From positions 1-24,663 of the forward strand of contig WPIO01000565.1 of the NCBI GenBank assembly GCA_009760855.2: a stretch of 24,663 nucleotides of DNA, written 5' to 3'. Position 1 is the stretch's first letter; every line of letters begins with the position of its first letter. This document shows, piece by piece, positions 9,377 to 20,232 of this stretch. A program made the translations under genes and the position numbers. The notes below the pieces were generated by a model. It searched no databases. It had not been told where the DNA came from and was given only the letters and a program-made list of their open reading frames with translations. Source of the stretch: Cristatella mucedo. Lineage: Eukaryota; Bryozoa; Phylactolaemata; Cristatellidae.

Positions 9377-9430
9377 GTCAACAACCTCCTTCTCCAATTG
9401 CACCGCCGACGACTAACCAAAGCAATACAG
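9377..9430 (+). CDS. Candidate 54-nt microexon, phase 1-1, Pro/Thr-rich, GC-AG donor (U1)
   Basis: It is preceded by GCTTGTGCTTTAG and followed by GCAAGTATTT, a GC-type 5' splice site after CAG. The 54 nt are open in the phase-1 frame and encode QQPPSPIAPPTTNQSNT between split glycine codons. The segment could be a linker or O-glycosylation site. Entry and exit phases equal those of the 96-nt candidate at 2168. The frame also stays open through the donor, so a longer exon or no exon at all is possible. Other exons of a parent gene were not found. Confidence 0.35.
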
Positions 9431-10164
9431 GCAAGTATTTAGCAGCTACGGTAGGAGAGGCAGCTGCATTAATGGATACACGATTACCGGCAACAAGGCG
9501 ATCTAGTTGCCGTAACTTTTCCAGAGATATCTGTTCTGTACTGTCTGTCTCCCTCTCTTTCAGGTCTTTTCAGTGCTTCATAATTCATTCATTACTCCTT
9601 CTAAAGTGTTTAGGATTTATGTTTTGATGACATCCTACTTAGTTGCTCTCATCCTCAATCTCTCTAGCAGTATCTTTTCTCGGGCATCCTCCCGTTATCG
9701 TTTTCGTTTTATGATAGGGTCTCACACATTCACCGGCATTCACATCGCGTCTGTATTTCTTGCTTATCACAACATACAGAGACGTTTGCATGAGGGATAG
9801 CTGAACGATGTACACCCAACACCTCACATAACGTCTGCCCCATCCTGCTGAATCTATGCAACTCTATATATTTTCCTACGATTAATACAGCTATCAGATC
9901 CGGTACCTTAATTTAGATACTGGCATCCATCCATTTTTTTCCTCTATATATGTGTGCACCTGCTTTTGCTAGAAGCTGCCAGCCAATGCTTTGCTTAGTT
10001 GAAATAACCATGCTCTGACTGTAGTAGTTTGTCTATCTGGCAGGGAAAGTTTTGACATATTTAAAATAAATGAGCATACTTATTGAGGCATTACATACTC
10101 GATTGACTTCAGTGAACATAATAAAGATTGACCAGTTTGTCGAGATTTTATCGTACGGTGCATG

Positions 10165-11121
10165 ACTCACGGTTTAATAAAATGTACCTCCTACCTCCCC
10201 ATGATATACGAGTGGGTTCGGCAGCCATTTCCTAAAATATTCAACAAGTTGCACACAGCATCGTTTCCTGATAGATTGAAAAATCGAGGTCACGAGGACA
10301 AGGAGAATATGTTTTAGCTGCCCGACTTCAGTCTGTGACTGAATTGTTTCTAATTCGGTACTACTGAAGGTTTTACTGCCTCCAGGTGGACCTCTTGAGC
10401 CTAGCTAACAACTAGCGATTAAGTAGCAAATTGCTGCAGCCTGAGAATCTTCCTTGCCAGCATATATTTCAAAAGTTAGGTTTCTGACTCATTATGTTGG
10501 CGATCCTGCATTTGCTTTTCTCATTCGTTCATCTGATTCCGACAAGAAAGTATTAGGTGGCTGCCCACGGCCAGTTATTTAAACCGAAACCACAAATCAG
10601 AGCTAGCCTAGTCCCGGGAACCAGTTCGGCCATTGTTAGATAGTGCTTGTGTGGCAGTGTTGAATTCTAGCTGCAGTATATTCGTCTGGCGAATGCCTCC
10701 AATGTGTTAGAGACCCGGCGTATTAGGGCGGTTTTGATTCAGCAAGGCATGCAGGTTTTTTTATCGGTTACAGGAGAAATTGGCAGTATTTTCGAAATTT
10801 ATTCGAGCCTAATTGTTATTTTACAAGGAATTGTATTGAATTACTCAATGCAGCCTCCAACGTTTGTCAAAAAGCGGCCGGCTTATCTGTAAATGTGCCA
10901 ATGGAATCCGAGTAAATTGTACTCAATCTATGTTGTGCTCTCTGCTTAATCCTCTTGTCTTTAATTTTGACCTTGATCAAGAACAAGTTAAGTACCTACC
11001 TGACATCAACCCTTCCAGAGACAGCTTGGCTCCTGACGGCCAAATAGTAACACTCGAAGGCAAAGCGCCGTCCATGTCAAGCTTAAGTTGGTCCGATAGG
11101 GGCAGGTCCTGCATTTTTTTC
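10165..11121 (+). repeat. Right block of U1, present in four copies
   Basis: This ~950-bp block occurs in U1, U2 (about 15290-16264), U3 (about 20965-21936) and, at roughly 70-75 per cent identity by eye, at 23230-24228. All four stop resembling each other at the same right-hand point, just past GCATTTTTTTC or its equivalent. Short frames exist on both strands (for example 10704-10892 + and 10864-11148 +). Between U1 and the diverged copy, changes in the best-conserved part fall equally on all codon positions, so I do not call them genes. Confidence 0.8.
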
Positions 11122-11388
11122 AGGGATCTCCAAATAAACCTAAAGTAACAGCCCTGAGTGCCAAAAATTCAAATCTACAATAAAATATATTATTTATGAT
11201 GATGCTACTTCTTACTTCGTTCACTGGCGAAATACGATCGGCTAGGTATCCAGGTAGCTCATTTAATTAGCATTGCCTTTCCATTTAAATGTCACTGATG
11301 CTTGGCATAGTACTTGACACCAAAAGATAATGTCACGAATAATAATATTAAGAATTGTAATGGGTTTTCTGATAGCACTTGAAATGAA
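11122..11388 (+). repeat. Repeat R, intact copy in X1
   Basis: It contains GGATCTCCAAATAAACCTAA at its left and TAGTACTTGACAC, GAATTGTA and ACTTGAAATGAA at its right. The same sequence occurs, split by an insertion, at 11945-12010 plus 12815-13010, and both forms recur in X2 (16265-16531; 17114-17180 plus 17963-18153). No coding signal. Confidence 0.8.
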
Positions 11389-11536
11389 CTGAATCTGTAT
11401 ACATGTTTTTTCTAATGCAGTTCGAGGGCATACTCAATCAAGGATTATTTAACCGGTTTATTCTAAGTATGCTAATGTTAAAAATCTCCTGGTTTGCTCC
11501 TGGTCTGTGTGGATTATACTCTCTCTAGCTCTCCCT

Positions 11537-11781
<245 letters not shown>

Positions 11782-11930
11782 GCCTAGCTGGTTTTGGTCT
11801 TGCTGTTAAGGTGCTCGCCCCGACCGAGGTCTGAACTGAGGGTCGTGGGGATCGAGCCCCGAGGAATATGTGAAGCGCCTGAATAGAGATTAAGTTTCTC
11901 TTGGGGCGCTATATATAAATGAACTGTATT
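11782..11930 (+). mobile_element. tRNA-derived SINE (X1 copy)
   Basis: The head resembles a tRNA. It has an A-box-like start in TAGCTGGTTTTGGTC, then GTTAAGGTGCTCGCC, and a B-box-like GGATCGAGCCCC at about 11849-11860. These are the internal RNA polymerase III promoter elements. The tail, GAAGCGCCTGAATAGAGA followed by CTCTTGGGGCGCTATATA, is a hairpin-forming end of the type shared with L2/CR1-like LINEs that mobilise such elements. Compared with the X2 copy it has several single-base insertions, perhaps sequencing error. Confidence 0.7.
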
Positions 11931-12010
11931 CTCTCTCTCCATCAGCAATCTCTCAAGTAAACCTAACGCACAGCCAACAAGCCAAATCTAAAATACAAAT
12001 AAATTATACA

Positions 12011-12814
12011 TTTTATATAAAATATATATAATACAAAAGTATATTTAATATTTCGTTACTACATATTAAATTATTATCATATATGTTAACGTATTAATAT
12101 ACCAATATATTTAATTATTTAATTATTATTTTAAAAAGTGAATAAAAATATTTGATGCATGCATACATTATATAGTGCAATAGCAGATGCAAAAATATTA
12201 GCCTGGACAACTCATTGTAAATACCTAACCATAGTGTAGATTGGAAAAACACATCGGAAGCTTGTGTAGTGTGCCAGTGTGCAGTTTGCCCTAAATAATG
12301 GCTCTAACGATACCCTTTGTCTTACCTTCATTTTTTTTGAATGGCATTTTTTCATAACATGCTCGATGCTGTAGTGATTTTTAAGATATGTTCTCACGTT
12401 TCACCGATCGCAGGTGACTATTTACAATAGTGCACGGGATGCATAAAAGAAAAATTGTACGTAAAAAGAAGAATGGTGAAGCCACTAAACTGCAAAAAAA
12501 ACGGTGAATGTGCTGTACTGAGCTATACGGTTAGTGACATTGAAGCAGCCAATCTCCCGGAAGGCTGAGACCAAGCATATGCACCAGGCTGCTGCCCCTA
12601 GACATTTCTATTTAAGAGCAACGTTCCTGAAGTGCAGTACAGGTTGTTTCCTACTCAATCAGTCATAGACAAAACTAAAAACCACCAAGTGCCAGGCTGC
12701 CTACCTCAGAGGAGTAAGCAAATGAACTCGGGCACCAGGTGTGAGGCGATCCAACCTGTGCTTATCAATTTTCAAACTGCCGTACCTGGGACAAGAGCCT
12801 TTGCAAGCATTACC
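12011..12814 (+). mobile_element. Insertion of about 0.8 kb splitting repeat R
   Basis: Comparing the two R copies shows extra sequence here. It starts with about 170 bp of very AT-rich DNA, followed by 630 bp of ordinary composition. No terminal inverted repeat or clear target-site duplication is visible. In the cleaner X2 copy a plus-strand frame runs over about 17575-17965 with two stops, including FLFKSNVPEVQYRLFPTQSV and a CxRC-type pair (DCTRCE). I do not recognise it. It could be a fragment of an unknown element or simple divergence between the R copies. Confidence 0.45.
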
Positions 12815-13358
12815 ATGACGCTACACTCTTACGCTCGTTCACTCTGGCGAAATACGTTCGGCTAGGTATCCAGATAGCTCATTTATCTAGCATTGTCTTT
12901 CCATTTAAATGTCACTGATGCTTGGCATAGTACTTGACACTGAAAGATAATATTATGAATAATAAATATTAAGAATTGTAGTAGGTGTTCTGATAGTACT
13001 TGAAATGAAAGCTGTTTCATTCATCTGCTAAAAGACCGTTGGTGGCAGAGGCTTTAGCTCTGCTTATTCCTAGACTGAGGAGCCAGCTTCCACAATTCTT
13101 ATGCAGCGACAACTACTCTTTTGCTGCCTATTGTGGCTCATCTTCATCAGAGGTCCTGAGCTGCTACTTTTACGCTAATTACCACCTCAACTGCTCCCGG
13201 GTTCAGAATGAAGAGAGAAAGCCAATTGAGTGACTTACACACGATTATCCTGCGAAAGACACTTACAGCCTTCGTAGATGTGTGTCGCTACAGACAAAAG
13301 AAAGATGTAAATTCATTCATTAGGAGTTTCTTTTTAACTGCAATTGCTTGGGCTTAAG

Positions 13359-13411
13359 GTCAGCAAGGCCGTTCACAAATGTAATGCCAACGCCGGTCCA
13401 AAGCCATACAG
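13359..13411 (+). pseudogene. Broken candidate microexon, M1 copy of U2
   Basis: Identical in form to 7939-7991: 53 nt, flanking AG and GCAAGT retained, in-frame TAA. Not usable as the phase 1-1 exon. Confidence 0.45.
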
Positions 13412-14201
13412 GCAAGTACTTTGCAGCTACTGTCGGAGAGGCACCTGCATAATGGCCATGCACGCGAAAACCGGCGAGAAGACGGTCTACTTGCCGTAAC
13501 TTTTTCAGCGATATCTGTTGTGTACTGTCTCTCTCACTCTCTCACTCTTCTCTCTTCTTTATTTCTGTGGGCCTTGATCCATGCATTACTCATTCGAAAG
13601 CGTTTTGATTTTGATTGACATCCTACTTTGTTGCTCTTATCCACATATCTCTCTTGGTGGTATCGTCTCACGTGCACACTTTCAATTATCGTTCACTTTT
13701 TCATGATAGAGTCTCACACAGTCACTTACTCTCATGTTGCGTCTGTATCTCTTGCTTGTCACAAAATACAGGGACGATCGCATGAGGATTGCTGAACGTC
13801 GTAAACCTAAACACCCTCATATAACGTCTGCCCACTTTTGCTGAATCTCTGCCACTATCTCACTACTACAGTTTTCCACCATCGCCATGCAGCAACCACA
13901 CTGGGTCTTCTACGAGGTGGCTTGCATTTATGAACGTTTTTTAAATTGATAAATGGAAGTCCACTTTGACCCTAACCATCTTTGGGCTAATAACATGCCC
14001 CAAATTAACTTGAGGTCGTTTGTTTTGTTTTCATCGCAGTTGCATGACTCAGGGATTGCACAATCTGCCCTTCAAGTAAGACACGGGCAAAAAGAAGGGG
14101 CAGTGAACCGGCACTACCTTTTTTCTGAAATATTTCCCCAGCTTTCTTCTCTCACTTAGCCAATACACTGCAGAAAGCTCTTGAGCGTGAGTAAAATTTT
14201 C

Positions 14202-14518
14202 GTGCAGCTGGTAATAAATGTGGCCGTTGCATGGATAGTTTTATGAATCCAAGAGGTTTTTGTGGTGTGTCTCAATTGCTGACATAGCTTGAATTGCTAC
14301 TGGTTGATCGATGCATATAGAATAAAGTCCTGAAGCTTAGCTACAGTGGCGACCAACACTTAAGTCGCTTAGGACTTAGCTAAGTCGCTGCAACAGTTTG
14401 ACTCTCTTCTGCCAGAAGATCCTAGGCCGACACTAACTTAGCTGCTCAGTTCCTTCTCTTAAAGGCCGTTGGCCAACAGTGCTTTTGCCGAACAGGTACT
14501 AGACTGTGGAACGAACTA
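14202..14518 (+). pseudogene. LINE reverse transcriptase end, module M2 of U2
   Basis: Copy of the relic described at 8750-9075, with the same motif remnants and extra single-base insertions. Confidence 0.55.
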
Positions 14519-16264
14519 GGGTGCAAGTCTCATGCAATATCACCTAATCTCATGTTCACGGATATGCTACATTCAATACAGCCGTCATGTGCTTCGAATT
14601 CCATGCAACTCCTACTTCAACTGGTCTCCTCTCTGACTTTTCCAGAGATATCTGTTCTGTACTGTCTGTCTCCCTCTCTTTCAGGTCTTTTCAGTGCTTC
14701 ATAATTCATGCATTACTCATTCTAAAGTGTTTAGGATTTTGATGACATCCTACTTAGTTGCTCTCATCCTCAATCTCTCTAGCAGTATCTTTTCCCGGGC
14801 ATCCTCCCGTTATCGTTTTCGTTTTATGATAGGGTCTCACACATTCACCGGCATTCACATCGCGTCTGTATTTCTTGCTTATCACAACATACAGAGACGT
14901 TTGCATGAGGGATAGCTGAACGATGTACACCCAACACCTCACATAACGTCTGCCCCATCCTGCTGAATCTATGCAACTCTATATATTTTCCTACGATTAA
15001 TACAGCTATCAGATCCGGTACCTTAATTTAGATACTGGCATCCATCCATTTTTTTCCTCTATATATGTGTGCACCTGCTTTTGCTAGAAGCTGCCAGCCA
15101 ATGCTTTGCTTAGTTGAAATAACCATGCTCTGACTGTAGTAGTTTTGTCTATCTGGCAGGGAAGTGTTTGACATATTTCTAAAAATAAATGAGCATACAT
15201 TATTGAGGCATTCCATACTCGATTGACTTCAGCGAACATAATAAAGATGACCAGTTTGTCGAGATTTTATCGAACGGTGCATGACTCACGGGTTTAATAA
15301 AATGTACCTCCTACCTCCCCATGATATACGATGTGGGTTCGGCAGCCATTTCCTAAAATATTCAACAAGTTGCACACAGCATCGTTTCCTGATAGAATTG
15401 AGAAAATCGAGGTCACGAGCCTAGGACCGAGGAGAATATGTTTTAGCTGCCCGACTTCAGTCTGTGACTGAATTGTTTCTCAATTCGGTACTACTGAAGG
15501 TTTTACTGCCTCCAGGTGGACCTCTTGAGCCTAGCTAGCTAACAACTAGCGATTAAGTAGCAAATTGCTGCAGCCTGAGAATCTTCCTTGCCAGCATATA
15601 TTTCAAAAGTTAGGTTTCTGACTCATTAATGTTGGCGATCCTGCATTTGCTTTTCTCATTCGTTCATCTGATTCCGACAAGAAAGTATTAGGTGGCTGCC
15701 ACGGCCAGTTATTTAAACGAAACCACAAAATCAGAGCTAGCCTAGTCCCGGGAACCAGTTCGGCCATTGTTAGATAGTGCTTGTGTGGCAGTGTTGAATT
15801 CTAGCTGCAGTATATTCGTCTGGCGAATGCCTCCCATGTGTTAGAGACCCGGCGTATTAGGGCGGTTTTGATTCAGCAAGGCATGCAGGTTTTTTTATCG
15901 GTTACAGGACAAATTGGCAGTATTTTCGATATCTTTTTTTCGAGCCTAATTGTTTTTTTAACAAGGAATTGTATTGACATTACTCAATGCAGTCCTCCAA
16001 CGTTTGTCAAAAAGCGGCCGCTTATCTGTAAATGTGCCAATGGAATCCGCGTAAATTGTACTCAATTCCTATGTTGTGCTTTCTGCGTAATCCTCTTGTC
16101 TTTAATTTTGACCTTTATCAAGAACAAGTTAAGTACCTACCGGACATCACCCCTTCCAGAGACAGCTTGGCTCATGACGGCCAAATAGTAACACTCGAAA
16201 GGCAAAGCGCCGTCCATGTCAAGCTTAAGTTTGGTCCAATAGGGGCAGGTCCTGCATTTTTTTC

Positions 16265-16531
16265 AGGGATCTCCAAATAAACCTAAAGTAACAGCCCATA
16301 GTGGCAAAAATTCAAATCTACAATAAAATATATTATTTATGATGATGCTACTTCTTACGTCGTTCACTGGCGAAATACGATCGGCTAGGTATCCAGGTAG
16401 CTCATTTAATTAGCATTGCCTTTCCATTTAAATGTCACTGATGCTTGGCATAGTACTTGACACCAAAAGATAATATCACGAATAATATTATTAAGAATTG
16501 TAATGGGTTTTCTGATAGCACTTGAAATGAA
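16265..16531 (+). repeat. Repeat R, intact copy in X2
   Basis: Counterpart of 11122-11388; the split counterpart lies at 17114-17180 plus 17963-18153. Confidence 0.8.
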
Positions 16532-16684
16532 CTGAATCTGTATACATGTTTTTTCTAATTCGGTTCGAGGGCATACTCAATCAAGGATTATTTAACCGGT
16601 TTATTCTAAGTATGCTAATGTTAAAAATCTCCTGGTTTGCTCCTGGTCTGTGTGGATTATACTCTCTCTAGCTCTCCCTCCCTC

Positions 16685-16956
<272 letters not shown>

Positions 16957-17100
16957 GCCTTGCTGGTTTGGTCTTGCTGTTAAGGTGCTCGCCCCGACCG
17001 AGGTCTGACTGAGGTCGTGGGATCGAGCCCCGAGGAATATGTGAAGCGCCTGAATAGAGATTAAGTTCTCTTGGGGCGCTATATATAAATGAACTGTATT
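16957..17100 (+). mobile_element. tRNA-derived SINE (X2 copy)
   Basis: Cleaner copy of the element at 11782. It has TGCTGGTTTGGTCTTGC as the A-box region, GTTAAGGTGCTCGCC, GGGATCGAGCCCCG as the B-box region, and the tail ending TTGGGGCGCTATATATAAAT. Both copies arose by duplication of X rather than by two insertions, since their flanks are identical. Confidence 0.72.
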
Positions 17101-17180
17101 CTCTCTCTCCATCAGCAATCTCTCAAGTAACCTAACGCAACAGCCAACAAGCCAAATCTAAAATACAAATAAATTATACA

Positions 17181-17962
17181 TTTTATATAAAATATATATA
17201 ATACAAAAGTATATTTAATATTTCGTTACTACATATTAAATTATTATCATATATGTTAACGTATTAATATACCAATATATAATAATTTAAATATTATTTT
17301 AAAAAGTGAATAAAAATATTTGATGCATGCATACATTATATAGTGCAATAGCAGATGCAAAAATATTAGCCTGGACAACTCATGTAAATACCTAACCATA
17401 GTGTAGATTGGAAAAACACATCGGAAGCTTGTGTAGTGTGCAGTGCAGTTTGCCCTAAATAATGGCTCTAACGATACCCTTTGTCTTACCTTCATTTTTT
17501 TGAATGGCATGTTTTTGCATAACAAGCTCTATGCTCTAGTGATTTTTAAGATATGTTCGCACGTTCACCGATCGCAGGTGACTATTTACAATAGTGCACA
17601 TGATGCATAAAGAAAAATTATACGTAAAAGAAGAATGGTGAAGCCACTAAACTGCAAAACGGTGAATGTGCTGTACTGAGCTATACGGTTAGTGACATTG
17701 AAGCAGCCAATCTCCCGGAAGGCTGAGACCAGGCATATGCACCAGGCATGCTGCCCTAGATATTTCTATTTAAGAGCAACGTTCCTGAAGTGCAGTACAG
17801 GTTGTTTCCTACTCAATCAGTCATAGACAAACTAAACCACCAAGTGCCAGGCTGCCTACCTCAGAGGAGTAAGCATGACTGCACCAGGTGTGAGGCGATC
17901 CAACCTGTGCTTATCAATTTTCAACTGCCGTACCTGGGACAAGAGCCTTTGCAAGCATTACC
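17181..17962 (+). mobile_element. Insertion splitting repeat R (X2 copy)
   Basis: Counterpart of 12011-12814. The ~0.8-kb size is retained, so the insertion predates the duplication of X. Confidence 0.45.
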
Positions 17963-18726
17963 ATGACGCTACATCTTACGTCGTTCACTGGCGAAATACG
18001 TTCGGCTAGGTATCCAGATAGCTCATTTATCTAGCATTGTCTTTCCATTTAAATGTCACTGATGCTTGGCATAGTACTTGACACTGAAAGATAATATTAT
18101 GAATAATAATATTAAGAATTGTAGTAGGTGTTCTGATAGTACTTGAAATGAAAGCTGTTTCATTCATCTGCTAAAAGACCGTTGGTGGCAGAGGCTTTAG
18201 CTCTGCTTATTCCTAGACTGAGGAGCCAGCTTCCACAATTCTTATGCAGCGACAACTACTCTTTTGCTGCCTATTGTGGCTCATCTTCATCAGAGGTCCT
18301 GAGCTGCAACTTTTACGCTAATTACCACCTCAACTGCTCCCCTTACTCTGCTATGTTTCCCACTTTTTCTATGTTGTATGAAACGAAGTCTTTTGACTGT
18401 GGAACTAACTAAGGTGCGATTCTCATGCAATATCACATAATCTCATGATCCTGGATATGCTACATTCTATACAGCCGTCCTGTACTGCTCATTCTATGCA
18501 ACGCCTACTTAAACTGGTCTCCTCTCTCGGGTATGCTTTTACTCTTGAATTTGCTGCCTCGGATCAAGGTTCAGAATGAAGAGAGAAAGCCAATTGAGTG
18601 ACTTACACACGATTATCCTGCGAAAGACACTTACAGCCTTCGTAGATGTGTGTCGCTACAGACAAAAGAAAGATGTAAATTCATTCATTAGGAGTTTCTT
18701 TTTAACTGCAATTGCTTGGGCTTAAG

Positions 18727-18779
18727 GTCAGCAAGGCCGTTCACAAATGTAATGCCAACGCCGGTCCAAAGCCATACAG
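18727..18779 (+). pseudogene. Broken candidate microexon, M1 copy of U3
   Basis: Same 53-nt broken form as at 7939-7991. Confidence 0.45.
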
Positions 18780-19554
18780 GCAAGTACTTTGCAGCTACTG
18801 TCGGAGAGGCACCTGCATAATTGGATGCACGAAAACCGGCGAGAAGACGGTCTACTTGCCGTAACGTTTTTCAGCGATCTCTGTTGTGTACTGTCTCTCT
18901 CACTCTCTCTCTCTCTCTCTCTCTCTTTATTTCTGTGGGCCTTGATCCATGCATTACTCATTCGAAAGCGTTTTTGATTTTGATGACATCCTACTTTGTT
19001 GCTCTTATCCACAATCTCTCTTGGGGTATCGTCTCACGTGCACACTTCAATTATCGTTCACTTTTTCATGATAGAGTCTCACACAGTCACTTACTCTCAT
19101 GTTGCGTCTGTATCTCTTGCTTGTCACAAAATACAGGGACGATCGCATGAGGGATTGCTGAACGTCGTAAACCCTAACACCTCATATAACGTCCGCCCAC
19201 TTTTGCTGAATCTCTGCCACTATCTCACTACTACAGTTTCCACAATCGCATGCAGCAACCACACTGGGTCTTCTACGAGGTGGCTTGCATTTATGAACGT
19301 TTTAAATTGATAAATGGAAGTCCACTTTGACCTAATCATCTCTGGGCTAATAAAATGCCCAAATTAACTTGAGGTCGTTTGTTTTGTTTTCATCGCAAGT
19401 TGCATGACTCAGGGATTGCACAATCTGCTCTTCAAGTAAGACACGGGCAAAAAGAAGGGGCAGTGAACCGGCACTACCTTTTTCTGAAATATTTCCCCCG
19501 CTTTCTCTCTCACTTAGCCATTACACTGCAGAAAGCTCTTGAGCGTGACGATTT

Positions 19555-19869
19555 TCGTGCAGCTGGTAATAAATGTCGCCGTTGTATGGATAGTTTATGA
19601 ATCCAAGTGGTTTTGTGGTGTGTCTTAATTGCTGACATAGCTTGAATTGCTACTGTTTGATCGATGCATATAGAATAAAGTCCTGAAGCTTAGCTACAGT
19701 GGCGACCAACACTTAAGTCGTTAGGACTTAGCTAAGTCGCTGCAACAGTTTGAATCTCTTCTGCCAGAAGATCCTAGGCCGACATTAACTTAGCTGCTCA
19801 GTTCCTTCTCTTAAAGGCCGTTGGCAACAGTGCTTTTGCCGAACAGGTACTAGACTGTGGAACGAACTA
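19555..19869 (+). pseudogene. LINE reverse transcriptase end, module M2 of U3
   Basis: Copy of the relic at 8750-9075. It ends in CTAGACTGTGGAACGAACTA, the nucleotides of the PRLWNEL motif. Confidence 0.6.
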
Positions 19870-20178
19870 AGGTGCAAGTCTCATGCAATATCACCTAATC
19901 TCATGTTCATGGATATGCTACATTCAATACAGCCGTCATGTGCTTCGAAATCCATGCAACTCCTACTTCAACTGGTCTCCTCTCTGGGGTATGCTTCTGC
20001 TTGTGTAAGTACTACCTCAGAAGATGGTTCAAATTCAGAGAGAAAGCCAATTGAGTGACATACACAATTATCCCGAGAAAAGAGACTTTCGTCTTTGTGG
20101 AATTGTGTAGCTACAGACATAAAGCTGTAAATTCATTAGACAAGAGTTTGTTTTCAATTGCAATTGCTTGTGCTTTAG

Positions 20179-20232
20179 GTCAACAACCTCCTTCTTCAAA
20201 TGCACCGCCGTCGACGGACCGAAGCAATACAG
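20179..20232 (+). CDS. Candidate 54-nt microexon, phase 1-1, GC-AG donor (U3)
   Basis: It has the same splice signals as at 9377-9430. The encoded segment is QQPPSSNAPPSTDRSNT. It differs from the U1 version at six of 54 bases, five of them amino-acid changing, while the 120 bp before it differ at one base and one 3-nt indel. The frame is intact. The same caution applies: no partner exons were found and the donor is of the rarer GC type. Confidence 0.35.

Larger units (their letters stand above)
7366..11121 (+). repeat. Tandem segmental unit U1
   Basis: First of three copies of a ~3.8-kb segment (others at 13011 and 18154). It begins GCTGTTTCATTC, inside a LINE relic, and ends just after GTCCTGCATTTTTTTC. 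Internally it has module M1 (LINE tail at 7366-7620 plus about 820 bp), a middle part, module M2 (LINE tail at 8750-9075 plus about 820 bp) and a right block (10165-11121) that also occurs, diverged, at 23230-24228. M1 and M2 are homologous over 7590-8440 and 9050-9900. No intact gene is identified in it. Only U1 has the original LINE sequence to its left. Confidence 0.92.
13011..16264 (+). repeat. Tandem segmental unit U2 (mosaic, with two deletions)
   Basis: Second U copy, 3254 bp. Relative to U1 and U3 it lacks about 225 bp at 13197 (the U1 equivalent is about 7553-7777) and about 327 bp at 14635 (about 9188-9514), the latter removing the candidate microexon. Left of about 15275 it shares many diagnostic bases with U3 against U1; right of about 15370 it agrees with U1 against U3. 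It also carries dozens of private one-base insertions, mostly in homopolymers, which break every frame seen in the other copies. Confidence 0.9.

Noticed and set aside
9639-9827. 62-codon minus-strand frame conserved in U1, U2 and U3 (also 14754 and 20435), with relatives in M1 and at 6350
   Set aside because: Conservation in the U copies only reflects recent duplication. Comparing the 6350 copy with M1 in the best minus-strand frame, differences fall about equally on codon positions 1, 2 and 3, and M1 has stops and a frameshift.
10201-10230. Minus-strand ATG in good context (MAAEP...) shared by all four right blocks
   Set aside because: In U3 it meets a stop after eight codons and in the fourth copy the frame differs. 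No consistent downstream exon joins it.
10704-11148. Plus-strand frames in the right block of U (LETRRIRAV..., DGQIVTLEG...)
   Set aside because: The fourth copy carries stops in these frames, and in the best-conserved part substitutions against it show no third-position excess.
11782-11860. A functional tRNA gene
   Set aside because: The boxes are present, but I could not fold a consistent acceptor stem and anticodon arm, and the sequence continues into a SINE tail.
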